A DNA stretch of 64,000 nucleotides from Microbacterium nanhaiense (GTDB taxonomy: Bacteria; Actinomycetota; Actinomycetes; Actinomycetales; Microbacteriaceae). Numbering within the stretch: the stretch's first letter is position 1; the number at the start of each line of letters is the position of its first letter. This document shows, in pieces, positions 47,632 to 56,298 of this stretch. Below the pieces are notes generated by a model. That model was given only the letters and a program-made list of their open reading frames with translations. It was not told where the DNA came from and searched no databases. The position numbers and the translations under genes were made by a program. Location: assembly GCF_014646015.1 (NCBI RefSeq), contig NZ_BMMQ01000004.1:62001-126000 (forward strand), given 5' to 3'.

Positions 47632-49314
47632 TCAGGGCGCCCGGCGTTCGGCTCGCAGCTCGACCGCGAGCCGGGTCGGGGCGCGGCCCGTGAGGTACAG
47701 CCGGTCTCCCCTGAGGGCATCCGTGGCGCCGAGGTACGCGTAGTCCTCCCCCGGTCGGTAGGCGGCGACGCCGTCCGCGCGATAGCCGGGATCGGGGGTG
47801 ACGACGATGACATCGTCGCTCGCCCGGTACCGTGCCGCGCCCGACTCGAGAGCGACGACGCCGCCCTCGGCGGCGGGGGGATCCTCGAATCGGCCGCCGC
47901 GGAACGCAAGTTCCAGCGCCCACGGCACGTCGGGGCCGTCGATCGCGATCTCGAGCAGTGCGCCCCGCTCGGTCGGCACAACGTCGACGACGGTGGTCAT
48001 CGACACCGCGTCGCGCCCGCGCTCGCCGAACGACATCGACCCGTAAAACCGGCCGTCGTCCGTGAGCGCGTACTCCCCGCGGGCGTCCCGGCCCTCGGGC
48101 ACCATGGGCTGGTAATAGTTCGCCGACACCGTCTCGGCGAGGCGCCACCGGTCGCCGAGGTCGGTGACGGATCCGGAGCGGAAGGGGCCGAGACCGAAGA
48201 AGTCGCGCGACAGCCGGACCGAGTCGAGCACGGCCCCGCCGGCGAACATCCTCAGGAACGTCGGGTTCGTGGCGAGACCCGAGCGGATCCGTCCCACGGC
48301 GGGATAGTCCGAGCCGCCGAACACGACGAGCCGTCGCCGATCGTTCTCGTCCACGACCAGGCCGCTGTGCGCCCAGCCCCCGTGCGGTGCCGGCGCGAGG
48401 GCGACCGGCAGGCGCTCTCCGAGCCGGCCGCCGAGCAGCAGCTCGGTCACAAGCGACGCCGGATGCAGGATCCCCTGCTCGGCCGCTCTCTCGGCCGCCC
48501 ACGCGAAATCGCCGCGGCCGAGTTCGACGGCGTAACGCCGATAGAGGCCGAGGAAGGGGGCGAGGCTGAAACGCATCGATTGGTCCTGACGGCGCGAGTG
48601 CACCGTCTCGACGGTCGCGTCGGGGTGGATCAGGCCCAGGGTCGCCTCGAGGTTGCGCACGACCGCGTCGCGGGCGTCCACCCGCCCGAAGACGTCGGCG
48701 ATGATGCTGAGCGACGGGTTGGAGACATACGCCGCGTAGTTCGCGCTGCGCTCGGAATACACGCCGTCGGCATCGATGTCGATGCCCTCGGCCAGCCACC
48801 GGGCCGCGCGATCGGCGAGCGCCTCGGACGGCCGACGCCGATGCAGGCGCGCGAGGGCGGCCGCAATCTCCCAGCGGTGGTTCGGGGTGTGCACCCCGCC
48901 AGAGATCAGCGCGGGCTCAACCGCGTCGGCGATGGCGGCCAGCTCGCGGCTGAGCGCCTCCGTCTCGGGAGTGCTCTCGTGCGGCACCGTCTCGAGCAGG
49001 CGAAGCGCGTCGCACAGGTCGTTGACGGTGAAGGCCGAGTCGGGGGGCGAGTCGACGTTGTCGCCGCCGACGAAGAGCCCGCTCGGCCCCTGCAGCCGCT
49101 TCAGGGCGCGCGCGCCTCGCCGGGCCGCCTCGATCAACGCGGGATCGCCGAAGCTCGACGATGCCGGCCACAGGTACGCGGCTACCAGCAGTCGCACGCG
49201 CTCCATCACCGCGCGGTGCGCGCGGCGCGGATCCTCCGATTCCGCGAGCGCCGCGGCGATCTCGGCATCGATCGCCTCGCGCAGGCGCCGCTCGAAGGCG
49301 AGGTCCTCCCCCAC
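47632..49314 (-). CDS. Unrecognised protein, probable (alpha/alpha)-toroid carbohydrate-active enzyme
   Basis: A 560-residue soluble protein without signal peptide, GTG start at 49314, one base after the permease stop. The first roughly 330 residues look all-helical, with repeated helix pairs. NHRW in ALISGGVHTPNHRWEIAAALARL, SERSANYAAYVSNPSLSIIADVFGR and SRRQDQSMRFSLAPFLGLYRRYA contain clustered polar aromatic residues, as in active sites of toroid polysaccharide lyases and unsaturated-glycan hydrolases. The last roughly 200 residues look beta-rich (YYQPMVPEGRD; RFYGSMSFGERGRDAVSMTTVVDVVPTERGALLEI), as in heparinase-II-like lyases. Its operon with an oligosaccharide importer supports action on an imported uronate-containing glycan. 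I cannot assign a numbered family. Confidence 0.65.
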   Translation of the reverse strand: MGEDLAFERRLREAIDAEIAAALAESEDPRRAHRAVMERVRLLVAAYLWPASSSFGDPALIEAARRGARALKRLQGPSGLFVGGDNVDSPPDSAFTVNDLCDALRLLETVPHESTPETEALSRELAAIADAVEPALISGGVHTPNHRWEIAAALARLHRRRPSEALADRAARWLAEGIDIDADGVYSERSANYAAYVSNPSLSIIADVFGRVDARDAVVRNLEATLGLIHPDATVETVHSRRQDQSMRFSLAPFLGLYRRYAVELGRGDFAWAAERAAEQGILHPASLVTELLLGGRLGERLPVALAPAPHGGWAHSGLVVDENDRRRLVVFGGSDYPAVGRIRSGLATNPTFLRMFAGGAVLDSVRLSRDFFGLGPFRSGSVTDLGDRWRLAETVSANYYQPMVPEGRDARGEYALTDDGRFYGSMSFGERGRDAVSMTTVVDVVPTERGALLEIAIDGPDVPWALELAFRGGRFEDPPAAEGGVVALESGAARYRASDDVIVVTPDPGYRADGVAAYRPGEDYAYLGATDALRGDRLYLTGRAPTRLAVELRAERRAP

Positions 49315-49315
49315 G

Positions 49316-50137
49316 TCAGTCCTTCAGTCCGGAGTTGATGTCGGCGTTCATGATCTGACGCTGGAAGATCGCGAACAGGATCACCATCGGGATCAGCGAG
49401 ATCACGGAAGCCGAGAGCAGCACCGACCAGTCGACGTTGTCCGCGCCGACGATCGAGCGCAGCGCGACCTGCAGAGTGTACTGCGACGGATCGCGAAGCA
49501 CGATGAGCGGCCAGATGTAGTCGTTCCAGCGCCACTGGAACGAGAAGATCGCCAGGACGACGGCGATCGGCCGGGCCAGGGGCAGCATGATGCGCCAGAA
49601 CGCACCGAACTCGCCGACGCCGTCGATGCGGGCCGCCTCGAGCAGTTCGTCCGGAATCGTCTTGAAGTACTGGCGGAACATGAAGATGCCGGTGGCCGTG
49701 ATGATCGACGGCACGATGATACCCGCGAGGCTGTTGTACAGGCCGAGGTCGCGCACGACGGCGAACGACGACGGCATGATCACCTCGGTGGGGAGCATCG
49801 TCGTCGCGAGGATGCAGATGAAGAACGCCTTCAGCCACCACGCGTGGTACTTCGCGAACGCGTATCCCGTCATGGCGCTCACCAGCACGGTGAGCACGGT
49901 CGTGACGACCGCCACGATCGAGGTGTTGAGGAAGTAGCGCGCGAAGTCGAACCTGTTCCACGCGGTCTCGTATCCGCTGACGGTCCAGTCCTTCGGGAAC
50001 AGCGTCAGCGGCAGGCTGAACAGCTCCGAGCCGGGCTTGAACGAGCTCAGGAGGAACCACGCCACCGGGATCAGGAAGCCGAGCGCCAGCAGCCAGAGCA
50101 CGATCGTGCTCCCGATGCCCCATCTCTTCGCGTTCAT
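49316..50137 (-). CDS. Carbohydrate ABC permease, MalG-like
   Basis: A 273-residue permease with six predicted helices. The EAA loop is ELLEAARIDGVGEFGAFWRIMLPLARP; TTMLPTEVIMPSSFAVVRDLGLYNS and GIFMFRQYFKTIPDE match the MalG/LacG branch. ATG 50137 overlaps the stop of the partner permease. No ATPase gene lies in the operon. Confidence 0.92.
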   Translation of the reverse strand: MNAKRWGIGSTIVLWLLALGFLIPVAWFLLSSFKPGSELFSLPLTLFPKDWTVSGYETAWNRFDFARYFLNTSIVAVVTTVLTVLVSAMTGYAFAKYHAWWLKAFFICILATTMLPTEVIMPSSFAVVRDLGLYNSLAGIIVPSIITATGIFMFRQYFKTIPDELLEAARIDGVGEFGAFWRIMLPLARPIAVVLAIFSFQWRWNDYIWPLIVLRDPSQYTLQVALRSIVGADNVDWSVLLSASVISLIPMVILFAIFQRQIMNADINSGLKD

Positions 50138-51105
50138 GCGAGATCATTCCTCTTGTCGAAGCGCATCTGGATGATGGCGATGACGATCAGGATCACCATG
50201 AGCACCATGGACGCCGCGCTCGCGTAGCCGACGTCGGCCCGCTCGAAACCGGTGCGGTAGATGTACTGCACGATGAACATGTTCGACGTTCCGGGACCAC
50301 CGCCGTTCAGCGCCTGGACCATGGCGAACTCCTTCATCGACCCGATGGTCGTCAGCAGCACCACCATGAACGACGTCGGGCGCAGCAGCGGGAGAACGAT
50401 GCGCGTGAACCGCTGCCAGCCGCCGGCGCCGTCGAGCTGCGCCGCCTCGAGGTAGGAGCGCGGGATGTTCCGGATCGCGGCGATGAACAGGAGCATGTTG
50501 AACGCGGTGCCGCCCCAGGTGCTCACGATGAGGATCAGCACGAGCGCCAGGGTCGGGTCGGTCTCCCAGCGCAGCCCCGTTCCCCCGGCGAGCTCGATGA
50601 GGAAGTTGACCATGCCGAAGTTCTCGCCGAAGAGCCACTTCCAGATGACACCGGCGACGATCGGCGAGATCAGCCAGGGAAGGAAGAAGATGATCCGGGC
50701 GGGCGCCTTGCCCTTCGCGGCGGTGCTCGTCAAGAGAACCGCGATGCCGAGCGCGGCGACGAAGTGCAGCGGCACCGAGAGCACCGTGTAGAGCAGCGTG
50801 CGCCCGAGCACGACGTAGAAGTCCGGATCCTGCGCGAGCTCGACGTAGTTCTCGGCTCCGATGAAATCGGGCGTTCCGACGCCCGTGTAATCGGTGAAGG
50901 AGTACCAGAGGCCGAGAGCGCCGGGCCACACGAAGAACAGCGCGAACAGCACCACCGCGACCGCGATGAAGCTGAGCGGCGCGAGAACGAAGCTCGTGGA
51001 GCGCTGCCCGGGGCGGCGAACGCGGCGCGCACGCCGCCCCTTGATGACGAGCGCAGACGTCTCGGCGCTGAGCCCGTCGACCGTGTTGGTGCGACTCACA
51101 GTCAC
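50134..51105 (-). CDS. Carbohydrate ABC permease, MalF-like
   Basis: A 323-residue permease starting at GTG 51105, overlapping the binding-protein stop (GTGA); a second GTG at 51099 is possible. After a basic cytoplasmic tail it has six predicted helices. PARIIFFLPWLISPIVAGVIWKWLFG and the EAA loop SYLEAAQLDGAGGWQRFTRIVLPLLRP are diagnostic. It partners with the MalG-like protein encoded next. Confidence 0.92.
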   Translation of the reverse strand: MTVSRTNTVDGLSAETSALVIKGRRARRVRRPGQRSTSFVLAPLSFIAVAVVLFALFFVWPGALGLWYSFTDYTGVGTPDFIGAENYVELAQDPDFYVVLGRTLLYTVLSVPLHFVAALGIAVLLTSTAAKGKAPARIIFFLPWLISPIVAGVIWKWLFGENFGMVNFLIELAGGTGLRWETDPTLALVLILIVSTWGGTAFNMLLFIAAIRNIPRSYLEAAQLDGAGGWQRFTRIVLPLLRPTSFMVVLLTTIGSMKEFAMVQALNGGGPGTSNMFIVQYIYRTGFERADVGYASAASMVLMVILIVIAIIQMRFDKRNDLA

Positions 51106-52373
51106 TCCAGGGCGCCCAGCTGGTCGGTGAACTGTGCGTTGATGTTCTCGATCGTCGCATCGACGTCCTGCTCGCCGTTGAGGTACTTGACCGTCTCGTC
51201 TCGCACGGGGTCGCCCTCCGTCGTCACGCCCTGAGCGCCGTACTGGAGCTCCATCGACTTGATGTCGCCGACGATCGCGGGTGAGGCAGCGATGTCCTGC
51301 GCGTAGATGTCGAATGCGTCGGCGTGCGAGGCGTACTCGATCTCCAGGCCGTCGACGGCGGGGATGAACGAGGAGGTCTCGGAGAGCTCTGTGTAGTTCT
51401 CGGGCTCGTACAGCCACTCGATGAAGTCGTACGCCGCTTCCTGTTGCGGGCCGTCGAAGACGACGATCGATGCCGCGTTGCCGTAGTTCGTGGCGCGCTC
51501 CTTCTCCGTCGGCATGTACACGGAGGCCCACTCGAAGTCCGTGATGTTGACGGCGAAGTCGGCGATCTGCCACGAGCCGGATACGTACGACACGACGTCG
51601 CCGCTCTTGAAGAGCGCGTTGCCGTCGGCGTCCGAGAGCCAGACCGACCGCGGCATGAACGAGTCGTCGTTGAGCTCGTTGAAGAACTCGAGCGCGCGCT
51701 TGGTGTCGTCGTTGCTGCTGAAGGTGCCCTCATCGTCGGGCTGGAAGTAGTCGGAGCCGAACTCGTAGAACAGCGACTTCAGGCGGTGCGACGACTTGTC
51801 CATGACCATGCCGTAGCTCGTGCCGGTCGCCTCCTGGACCTCCTTGACGGCCGCGACGTACTCGTCCCACGTCCAGATGTCGTCCTCGCTCGTGGGATAG
51901 GCGACGCCGGCCTCGTCGAACAGGGTCTTGTTGATGAACAGGCCGACCGCGGTGATGTCGGACGGCAGCGAGATCACCTTGTCGCCGTCCCAGTCGCTCA
52001 GCTCGGTGCGGATCCCGCTGCCCTCGGTGATGTCGGTGAGGTCGGACGCGGCACCGCGCCACACGGGATCGACGGCGCCGACGCGGGCGATCGCCGGAAG
52101 GTCATCGGCCTGTGCGGCGTTGCGGAGCTTCGTGGAGAGGTCGTCGTTGGCGATGTCGACGATCTCGACCTTGACGCCCGTCTCTTCCTCGTACTTCTGC
52201 GCCATGTGGGCGTAGCCGCCGCCCTGGTTGGCGTCGCCGGAGAGGAAGAACTGGAGCGGCTGGTCGCTCCCGGCCTCCGAGGATCCGCCGCACGCGGCGA
52301 GGGTCGTCGCGGAGACCGCGACGGCCGCGACCGCAAAGGTGAGCCGCAGCGCGGGCTTGATTGAACGCGTCAT
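51102..52373 (-). CDS. Sugar ABC transporter substrate-binding lipoprotein, UgpB/MalE-type
   Basis: A 423-residue family-1 extracellular solute-binding protein. The signal peptide has a lipobox TTLAACGGS (Cys about residue 28). Typical segments are LQFFLSGDANQGGGYAHMAQKYEEETGVKVEIVDIAND, DITAVGLFINKTLFDEAGV, WTWDEYVAAVKEVQEATG, VVSYVSGSWQIADF and EAAYDFIEWLYEPEN. It is the first gene of the importer operon, behind the promoter at 52482-52511. Confidence 0.92.
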   Translation of the reverse strand: MTRSIKPALRLTFAVAAVAVSATTLAACGGSSEAGSDQPLQFFLSGDANQGGGYAHMAQKYEEETGVKVEIVDIANDDLSTKLRNAAQADDLPAIARVGAVDPVWRGAASDLTDITEGSGIRTELSDWDGDKVISLPSDITAVGLFINKTLFDEAGVAYPTSEDDIWTWDEYVAAVKEVQEATGTSYGMVMDKSSHRLKSLFYEFGSDYFQPDDEGTFSSNDDTKRALEFFNELNDDSFMPRSVWLSDADGNALFKSGDVVSYVSGSWQIADFAVNITDFEWASVYMPTEKERATNYGNAASIVVFDGPQQEAAYDFIEWLYEPENYTELSETSSFIPAVDGLEIEYASHADAFDIYAQDIAASPAIVGDIKSMELQYGAQGVTTEGDPVRDETVKYLNGEQDVDATIENINAQFTDQLGALE

Positions 52374-52481
52374 GGGGAGTTCCTTTCACCCGGATCATCC
52401 GGGCCAACGTCATCGTCGGGATCACTCGCGCGCTCCTGCCCGTGCGGGCCCGATCTCGCGGAGCGCTGATGTGATGTTAGG

Positions 52482-52511
52482 ACATTATCCCAAAGCTGAC
52501 AATTCCCTCAA
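52482..52511 (-). promoter_or_regulatory. Candidate promoter of the 47.6-52.4 kb importer operon
   Basis: Minus strand: TTGAGG (52506-52511), 18-base spacer, TAATGT (52482-52487), in an AT-richer patch about 110 bases before the binding-protein ATG. GATGTTAGGACATTATC overlaps the -10 and may be an operator half-palindrome. Confidence 0.45.
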
Positions 52512-52549
52512 GGCGAATCTTCCAGCCCCGCGATCCCCGCAACGCGCCC

Positions 52550-52607
52550 TTCCGGTATCAAAAAGTGCTCCTCGCGAGTTCGCGAAGAGCACTTTTTGTC
52601 ACGGGAA
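52550..52607. repeat. Palindromic element, family E, copy 4 (also dnaB terminator)
   Basis: TTCCGGTATCAAAAAGTGCT, then CCTCGCGAGTTCGCGAAGAG, then CACTTTTTGTCACGGGAA. The stem AAAAAGTGCTC.TCGCG/CGCGA.GAGCACTTTTT is flanked by A5 and T5, so it can end transcription in either direction. It lies 9 bases beyond the dnaB stop (52616) and upstream of the importer promoter. Confidence 0.85.
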
Positions 52608-52615
52608 TCGCCGGA

Positions 52616-54064
52616 TCACTCCTCGCCGAAGCTGTCCGCCACCTGCACCATGTCGTGGAAGCGACTGAAGTGGCCCTGGAACGCCACGGCGATGTCGGCC
52701 GTCGGACCGTTGCGGTGCTTCGCGACGATCAGGTCGGCCTCGCCGGGGCGCGACTGCTTGTCGTAGACCTCGTCGCGGTGCAGCAGGATCACCATGTCGG
52801 CGTCCTGCTCGATCGAGCCCGATTCGCGCAGGTCGCTGACCATGGGGCGCTTGTCGGTGCGCTGCTCGGGGCCACGGTTCAGCTGCGAGAGCGCGATGAC
52901 CGGCACCTGCAGTTCCTTCGCCATGAGCTTCAGGGCGCGCGAGAACTCGGAGACTTCCTGCTGGCGCGACTCGACGCGCTTGCCGCTCGTGAGCAGCTGC
53001 AGGTAGTCGATGATGACCATGCTGAGGCCCACGCGCTGCTTGAGCCGGCGGCACTTCGCGCGGATCTCCACGAGCGTCATGTTCGGGCTGTCGTCGATGT
53101 AGAGCGGCGCGTCGTTGATCCGGCCACGGGTGGCCGCGAGCGTCGTCCAGTCGCGGGAGTCGAGGTCGCCCTTGCGGAGCTTCTGCAGGAAGATCCCGCC
53201 CTCCGCGCTGAGGAGGCGCATCGCGATCTCCGAGCGCCCCATCTCGAGAGAGAAGAAGACGGCCGGCCTGTTGTGCGTGATCGCGGCGGCGCGCGCGAAG
53301 TCGAGGGCGAGCGTCGACTTACCCATGGCCGGCCTGGCCGCGACGACGATCATCTGGCCGGGGTGCAGGCCGTTCGTGAGGTTGTCGAGGTCGGTGAAGC
53401 CCGTCGGCACACCGGTCATCTGACCGTCGCGCCCCTTCGCGAGCTCGATCTCCTCGACGGCGGCGCCGATCGCGACCTCGAGCGGAACGTAGTCTTCGGA
53501 CTGCTCCTGGCCGGTGACGGCGTACACCTCGGCCTGCGCCTGGTTGACGAGTTCGACGGCCTCGCCCTCGCCGTCGTAGCCCATCTGCACAATGCGCGTC
53601 CCGGCGTCGACGAGGCGGCGCAGCAGCGCGCGCTCCTGCACGATCCCGGCGTAGTAGCCGGCGTTCGCGGCCGTCGGCACGATCGAGGTCAGCGAGTGCA
53701 GGTAGTCGACCCCGCCCGCCCGCTGCAGGTCGCCCGACTTCATCAGCTCGTCGGTGACGGCGATCACGTCGGTCGGCTCGCCGTGCGAGTAGAGCGAGAG
53801 GATCGCCTCGAAGATCACCTCGTGCTTGGGCACGTAGAAATCGGATCCGCGGAGCGTCTCGACGACGTCGGCGACGGCGTCCTTCGACAGGAGCATGCCG
53901 CCGAGCGTGGACTGCTCGCTCAACAGGTCGTGAGGGGGCGTGCGCTCCTGATCGCGTCCCCCGCCGCGGCTCCCGGATCCACCCGATCCGCGCCCGCCGC
54001 CACCGGCGTAATCGCGCGCATACTCGTCTTCGCCGTACGGCGGCTCCGGAATGTCCATCGACAT
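52616..54064 (-). CDS. dnaB: Replicative DNA helicase DnaB
   Basis: A 482-residue hexameric 5'-3' helicase. The start is ATG 54064 with AGGAGGAGC upstream. An unusual Gly/Arg-rich N-terminal stretch (GGGGRGSGGSGSRGGGRDQ, residues about 22-40) precedes the DnaB N domain (PHDLLSEQSTLGGMLLSKDAV). The RecA-like ATPase domain has Walker A ARPAMGKSTLALDFA (about residues 238-252), AVFFSLEMGRSEIAMRLLSAEGG, Walker B region SMVIIDYLQLL and EFSRALKLMAKELQVPVIALSQLNRGPEQR. No intein is present. It is downstream of the rpsF-ssb-rpsR-rplI cluster on the same strand. Confidence 0.96.
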   Translation of the reverse strand: MSMDIPEPPYGEDEYARDYAGGGGRGSGGSGSRGGGRDQERTPPHDLLSEQSTLGGMLLSKDAVADVVETLRGSDFYVPKHEVIFEAILSLYSHGEPTDVIAVTDELMKSGDLQRAGGVDYLHSLTSIVPTAANAGYYAGIVQERALLRRLVDAGTRIVQMGYDGEGEAVELVNQAQAEVYAVTGQEQSEDYVPLEVAIGAAVEEIELAKGRDGQMTGVPTGFTDLDNLTNGLHPGQMIVVAARPAMGKSTLALDFARAAAITHNRPAVFFSLEMGRSEIAMRLLSAEGGIFLQKLRKGDLDSRDWTTLAATRGRINDAPLYIDDSPNMTLVEIRAKCRRLKQRVGLSMVIIDYLQLLTSGKRVESRQQEVSEFSRALKLMAKELQVPVIALSQLNRGPEQRTDKRPMVSDLRESGSIEQDADMVILLHRDEVYDKQSRPGEADLIVAKHRNGPTADIAVAFQGHFSRFHDMVQVADSFGEE

Positions 54065-54115
54065 CTGTGCTCCTCCTGAGCGCTCAGCGTATCGCGATTC
54101 CACGAGCGATCTCTC

Positions 54116-54307
54116 TGTGGATAACCCTGTGGAGAGACCTGGGCAAAACGCCGTCGAAACTGTGGAATCGGGGTGTGGAAAACTGTGGACAGAGCAGGAT
54201 TCTGCGCGTGGATTAATGCGTATGGCCTGGGCTTTTCAGGATCCACAGCGTGTGCATTTCCCCGCGTTTCCGAGACCGCCCCTGCCGATATTGCGCCCTG
54301 TGGACGA
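54116..54307. promoter_or_regulatory. Cluster of DnaA-box-like 9-mers upstream of dnaB
   Basis: TGTGGATAA (complement of the consensus box TTATCCACA) is exact at 54116-54124. Related TGTGGA 9-mers begin at 54128, 54161, 54174, 54184 and 54299. A reverse copy TGTGGATCC lies at 54247-54239, and a weaker CGTGGATTA at 54207. Most share one orientation. They lie between rplI and dnaB, upstream of the dnaB start. Confidence 0.6.
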
Positions 54308-54336
54308 ATCCGCTACAGCGCGGCCGCGGAGACGGC

Positions 54337-54372
54337 GAAACCGGCGCCGCCCCGAGGAGCGACGCCGGTTTC
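54337..54372 (-). terminator. Stem-loop after rplI
   Basis: GAAACCGGCG (54337-54346) and CGCCGGTTTC (54363-54372) form a perfect 10-bp stem, with extra GC pairing inside and no T tract. It lies 16 bases after the rplI stop and likely ends the ribosomal-protein transcript. Confidence 0.65.
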
Positions 54373-54388
54373 GAACGCGGAAGAAGTA

Positions 54389-54844
54389 TTACTTCTTGAG
54401 CGCGACAACCTGCAGGGTGATCACGGCGGTCACGTCGTCGTGCAGACGAACGAGAGCCTCGTGGTCGCCCACCGTCTTGATCGGCGCGGGGATCGTGACG
54501 CGGCGCTTGTCGAGCTCACCGAGCTCGGCGGCGGCGACCGCAGCGACGATGTCGGCCGGCTTGACCGAACCGAACAGACGACCCTCGGCGCCCGACTTCA
54601 CGGCGAGCTTGACGCGAGCCTGCTCGAGCTTCTGCTTGAGAACCTCGGCCTCCTCGTGCGTCGCGATCGCGCGAGCCTCGCGGGCGGCGCGGATCTGGTC
54701 CACCTGCTTCTGACCGCCGCGCGTCCACGCGACAGCAAAGCCCTGGGGAACGAGGTAGTTACGGGCGTAACCGTTCTTGACCTCGACGATGTCTCCGGCG
54801 CTACCCAGGCCGTCGACCTCATGCGTGAGAATCAGCTTCGACAT
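54389..54844 (-). CDS. rplI: 50S ribosomal protein L9
   Basis: A 151-residue protein with the two-lobed L9 pattern: N-terminal [41 protein letters not shown], a long connecting helix ([22 protein letters not shown]), and a C-terminal domain ([47 protein letters not shown]). It binds 23S rRNA domain V. It follows rpsR by 11 bases. Confidence 0.97.
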   Translation of the reverse strand: MSKLILTHEVDGLGSAGDIVEVKNGYARNYLVPQGFAVAWTRGGQKQVDQIRAAREARAIATHEEAEVLKQKLEQARVKLAVKSGAEGRLFGSVKPADIVAAVAAAELGELDKRRVTIPAPIKTVGDHEALVRLHDDVTAVITLQVVALKK

Positions 54845-54855
54845 GTGGGTGCTCC

Positions 54856-55110
54856 TTACCGGCCGGCGCCAGCGTAGGGAAGGAGTGCCATCTCACGCGC
54901 GTTCTTGATCGCGCGAGCGATGAGGCGCTGCTCCTGCACCGACACACCGGTGATACGACGGGCACGGATCTTGCCGCGCTCCGAAACGAACTTGCGAAGG
55001 GTGGCGACATCCTTGTAGTCGATGAGGCCGACCCGGATGTGCTTCGCGGGAGCGGCGTTCTTCGCGCCCTTCCGCGGCTTGCGGCGGTCGCCGCTTGACT
55101 TTCCAGCCAT
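54856..55110 (-). CDS. rpsR: 30S ribosomal protein S18
   Basis: An 84-residue basic protein: [57 protein letters not shown]. It contains no cysteine, so it is the zinc-independent form. It sits with S6 on the 30S platform; rpsF is in the same cluster. Confidence 0.97.
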   Translation of the reverse strand: MAGKSSGDRRKPRKGAKNAAPAKHIRVGLIDYKDVATLRKFVSERGKIRARRITGVSVQEQRLIARAIKNAREMALLPYAGAGR

Positions 55111-55137
55111 TATGGGTCCTTACAGAGATAAAGAGAT

Positions 55138-55677
55138 TTAGAACGGGGTGTCGTCGTCAGAGAACGACCCCGGGGTGCTCCATGCGTCAGCACCGGTCGA
55201 GCCGGGCGTCGCCCAGGGCTCACCGGCCGACTGCGGAGCGGCCTGAGGCGCGCCGCCGGGGATCTGCTGGGGAGCGCCGCCGGGGCGACCTCCGCCGAAT
55301 CCACCGGCAGGTGCGGCCGAACGCGTGACCTGTGCGGTCGCGTAGCGCAGCGACGGGCCGATCTCCTGGACATCCAGTTCGATCGACGACCGGCGCTCGC
55401 CCTCGCGCGTCTCGTAGTTGCGCTGGCGGAGGTTGCCCTGCGCGATGACGCGCATGCCCTTCGTCAGCGAACCCGCGACGTGCTCCGCGAACTCGCGCCA
55501 CACGCTGGCCCGCAGGAACAGAGCGTCGCCGTCCTTCCACTCGCCCGACGCGCGGTCGAACGTGCGGGGAGTCGAAGCGATCGTGAAGTTCGCCACGGGG
55601 ACGCCGGACTGCGTGTAACGCAGCTCGGGGTCGGCGGTCAGATTGCCAACGACTGTGATAACGGTTTCGCCTGCCAT
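55138..55677 (-). CDS. ssb: Single-stranded DNA-binding protein
   Basis: A 179-residue protein: an OB fold in residues 1 to about 110 ([68 protein letters not shown]), a Gly/Pro/Gln-rich linker ([21 protein letters not shown]), and the acidic protein-interaction tip SDDDTPF. The position between rpsF and rpsR is canonical. Confidence 0.97.
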   Translation of the reverse strand: MAGETVITVVGNLTADPELRYTQSGVPVANFTIASTPRTFDRASGEWKDGDALFLRASVWREFAEHVAGSLTKGMRVIAQGNLRQRNYETREGERRSSIELDVQEIGPSLRYATAQVTRSAAPAGGFGGGRPGGAPQQIPGGAPQAAPQSAGEPWATPGSTGADAWSTPGSFSDDDTPF

Positions 55678-55686
55678 GCGATTACC

Positions 55687-56055
55687 TTAGGCCTTTGCCG
55701 CCGTCTTGCGGGCCGCCTTGGCCTCAGCGCGCTTCGCCTCGGAGGCGATCATCGCGATGGCCTCTTCGGCGCGCAGGATCTTGGTGCGGATCACGTCATC
55801 GGCAAGACCGAGCTGGCGGTCGAGCTCCTGCGTGGCTGCGCTGGTAGCGGTGAAGTTGACGACGGCGTAGATGCCCTCGTTCTTCTTCTGGATCTCGTAA
55901 GCGAACTTGCGCTTGCCCCAGATGTCCACGTTCTCGATCGTGCCCTCAGCGTCGGTGATGACCTTGAGGTACTTGTCGAGGTACGCGGGAACCTGGCGCT
56001 CGTCCATCTCCGGCGCGATGATAACCATCATCTCGTACTGGTGTGCGTGCGTCAC
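55687..56055 (-). CDS. rpsF: 30S ribosomal protein S6
   Basis: A 122-residue protein starting at GTG 56055 behind AAGGAGGTGG; the longer ATG at 56121 would add an unrelated leader. MTHAHQYEMMVIIAPEMDERQ, NVDIWGKRKFAYEIQKKNEGIYAVVNFTA and RTKILRAEEA are S6 signatures. The C-terminal tail is Ala/Lys-rich. It is the first gene of rpsF-ssb-rpsR-rplI. Confidence 0.96.
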   Translation of the reverse strand: MTHAHQYEMMVIIAPEMDERQVPAYLDKYLKVITDAEGTIENVDIWGKRKFAYEIQKKNEGIYAVVNFTATSAATQELDRQLGLADDVIRTKILRAEEAIAMIASEAKRAEAKAARKTAAKA

Positions 56056-56216
56056 TATCCCACCTCCTTCGGACTCGAACGGATGCCGGGTCTTTCCCGA
56101 CACCAGGAGGGTGTAATGCACGTTGCCTCGAACGGATCCAGAACGGAACCGACACGGGACAACTTCTCTACCCTAGCATCCTCGCCGCGCGCCTACCCCA
56201 GGATCCTCACGGGTGC

Positions 56217-56298
56217 GCGCCGAGATTCTGACGATCGCGCGAGAAATGGCGGATCCGCGAGGAATCGTCAGAATCTCGGCGCAACGTCAGAATCTCAG
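56217..56298. repeat. Three-copy motif cluster at the 3' end of the TetR gene
   Basis: GCGCCGAGATTCTGACGAT (56217-56235) pairs exactly, 19 of 19, with 56264-56282. A third copy, ACGTCAGAATCTCAG (56284-56298), repeats the right arm and runs into the TetR stop codon. The arrangement resembles the clusters at 4325, 10112, 16994 and 39088 with a different motif sequence. Confidence 0.8.
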
